Assembly (NCBI GenBank): GCA_025345505.1
Contig: JANVCC010000048.1
Span: 2,242,671 to 2,306,670, forward strand
Source of the DNA: Todiramphus chloris collaris
Taxonomy: Eukaryota > Chordata > Aves > Coraciiformes > Alcedinidae
Direction: 5' to 3'
Length of the DNA: 64,000 nt
Part shown: positions 62,801 to 64,000 of the stretch, one piece after another
Position numbering within the stretch: the stretch's first letter is position 1
Layout of the letters: each line of letters opens with the position of its first letter
Notes under the pieces: model-generated
Database searches by the model: none
What the model was told of the DNA's origin: nothing
What the model saw: the letters and a program-made list of their open reading frames with translations, nothing else
Position numbers and translations under genes: made by a program

Positions 62801-64000
62801 GGATAAATTGACACATACAAATGCATACACAGAGCAGCACACTGGAAGCTGCATTTCAAAGAGAAAACAGTAAGAACAAGTTGTTAGAATTAAAATTTTG
62901 TTTGTGGGTGGAGAAAAAGAGTTTTGTGTTGACTCTTCCTGCCCCTCCATCTCTCGCCCCCTCAACATGTCCTACAACAACTTTGTGATTTATAAAGGTC
63001 AGGGTAGATCTCAAGATATGCTTTTAATTCAAGGTCTCAAAGCAGCACTTCCCAAACTAAGAAATCTGGAAGCAAGCCTGGAAACGCAGATAGAAGTGGA
63101 GTTGTGAATGGAAAAGTTTGGCAACTATAGTATAAAGCTTACTCATTCCACCCAAACAGATTTTCAGCAAGATGTTGTAAATATTCAGTTTACAACTGAA
63201 TTAAGGAGCTCCTTGCATAGATGGTCTTCAGAAAAAGGCAGCTTGTAGAGTTACCAGGCATGTTTTAGTCTGCAGGTTGCAGCCATCATAATAAAATTCA
63301 AATGCTTTGCAGCAGATACTTTAAATAAATGTTTAATTTCTGCTGTAAGAAGAAACATAGCACTGCTCCCTTCCCCCTTCTCCCCTGTGAGTACTAGCTC
63401 TTGCACACCATGTCCTCATGTATAAAGACAAGCACAGGGCTGTACCTGTGTGATCCAACTGATGGATTGAGCCCTACTGCTGGTGATGTTGAAATCACGT
63501 CATAATTATTGTCTGAAATCCTGCCCTGGAAAGCAATGGCACAAATTGCCTGGCAGGCTGTAGGGGAGACAGGGTTTCCCCTCTTGCCCTAGGCTGTGCA
63601 GAGGGTGAATTTCTCAGTGTGAGGTGATTGCTGCAGTTGTATTATGCACAGTTCTAAGGAATTCCCCATCACTATACCACAGCTTAATGGATAAAATTAT
63701 CTCCCCGGTTGTAACACGGTCTTCTCCTTGGTTGGCTATATGATTTTCTGTGGGCATCAAAGCAGAAGAGCTTGGCAGGGATTTGGTGGGGAGAAGGAAG
63801 GACAGAAAAAGAGAATGACCCACAGACTAATCCAGGGAGTGTTTCCTGTGGAAATATTCTTTTTAATTTATTTTTTAAAATTTATTTTTCTTGGTTACTT
63901 CTTGCGTTTTGGGGTTTTTGTTTTGTTTGTTGATTGGGGGTTTGTTTTTTTTTTTTCTTTTAATATTTACTCCCTTGTACATCAATTGGGAATTGTCCTC
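59824..64000. other. Non-coding unique sequence to the window end
   Basis: No gene or RNA is supported. An 18-A run lies at 59949-59966. A CTCF-like motif is at 62663-62677, and a G/T-rich low-complexity tract precedes the window end (63904-63958). Open frames are 60-85 codons with no domain. Confidence 0.68.
62663..62677 (+). promoter_or_regulatory. CTCF-like core motif
   Basis: TCTGCAGGGGGCAGA fits the CTCF core (CCASYAGRKGGCRSY) at 12 of 15 positions, including the whole AGGGGGCAG centre. The mismatches are at positions 1, 3 and 15. This is a plausible insulator or loop-anchor site in otherwise AT-rich DNA. Binding is inference. Confidence 0.33.

Overview
The window is vertebrate nuclear DNA, almost certainly from a bird. 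The sequence basis is several 5'-truncated CR1 LINE fragments that keep the typical avian 3' end (paired ATTCTATG-type octamers next to a GGTTGGAAGGGACC block). The rest is AT-rich, has few interspersed repeats, and carries pyrimidine pentamer microsatellites. CR1 also occurs in crocodilians and turtles, so 'bird' is an inference from the young-looking 3' ends and the low repeat load. The sequence comes from an assembly with one placeholder gap of exactly 100 N inside a poly-T tract.

I find no protein-coding gene, no exon I can defend, and no functional tRNA, rRNA or snRNA. The open frames present are short and show no recognisable domain. The longest ones are explained by a minisatellite (29.0-29.5 kb), a CR1 reverse-transcriptase tail (50.7-50.9 kb), microsatellites (40.7 and 56.2 kb) or the gap. 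The window is best read as intergenic DNA or the inside of a very large intron. Nothing in it can tell these two apart.

Layout. 1-11.8 kb: AT-rich unique sequence with one CR1 3' end (2.9 kb) and a stretch near 9.1 kb dense in SOX, FOX and homeodomain-type sites. 11.8-13.1 kb: fragile low-complexity zone with a CCCTTT-A(n)-GGT tandem, the poly-T gap, a CR1 fragment and a TTCCT array. 15.6-16.1 kb: an old, heavily decayed CR1-like element with a recognisable ORF2 tail. 16.1-29 kb: mostly unique, with two more CR1 ends. 29.0-32.7 kb: a visibly more GC-rich island holding a 16-bp minisatellite, a pair of diverged 139-bp direct repeats and a promoter-like cluster of motifs. 35.6 kb: a MIR-like tRNA-derived SINE. 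36-50 kb: unique DNA with a G-quadruplex motif, a CTCTT array and a perfect AP-1 dyad. 50.4-50.9 kb: the best preserved CR1. 54-56.4 kb: AATAT, CCTTT and CCTTACCAAA arrays. 59.6 kb: another CR1 end. 62.7 kb: a CTCF-like motif.

No genes act together here. I see no defence system, CRISPR array, viral genome or other exotic system. The observations most worth a second look are the all-frames-open minisatellite, the internal 139-bp duplication, the two old retroposons, and a few compact regulatory-looking motifs.
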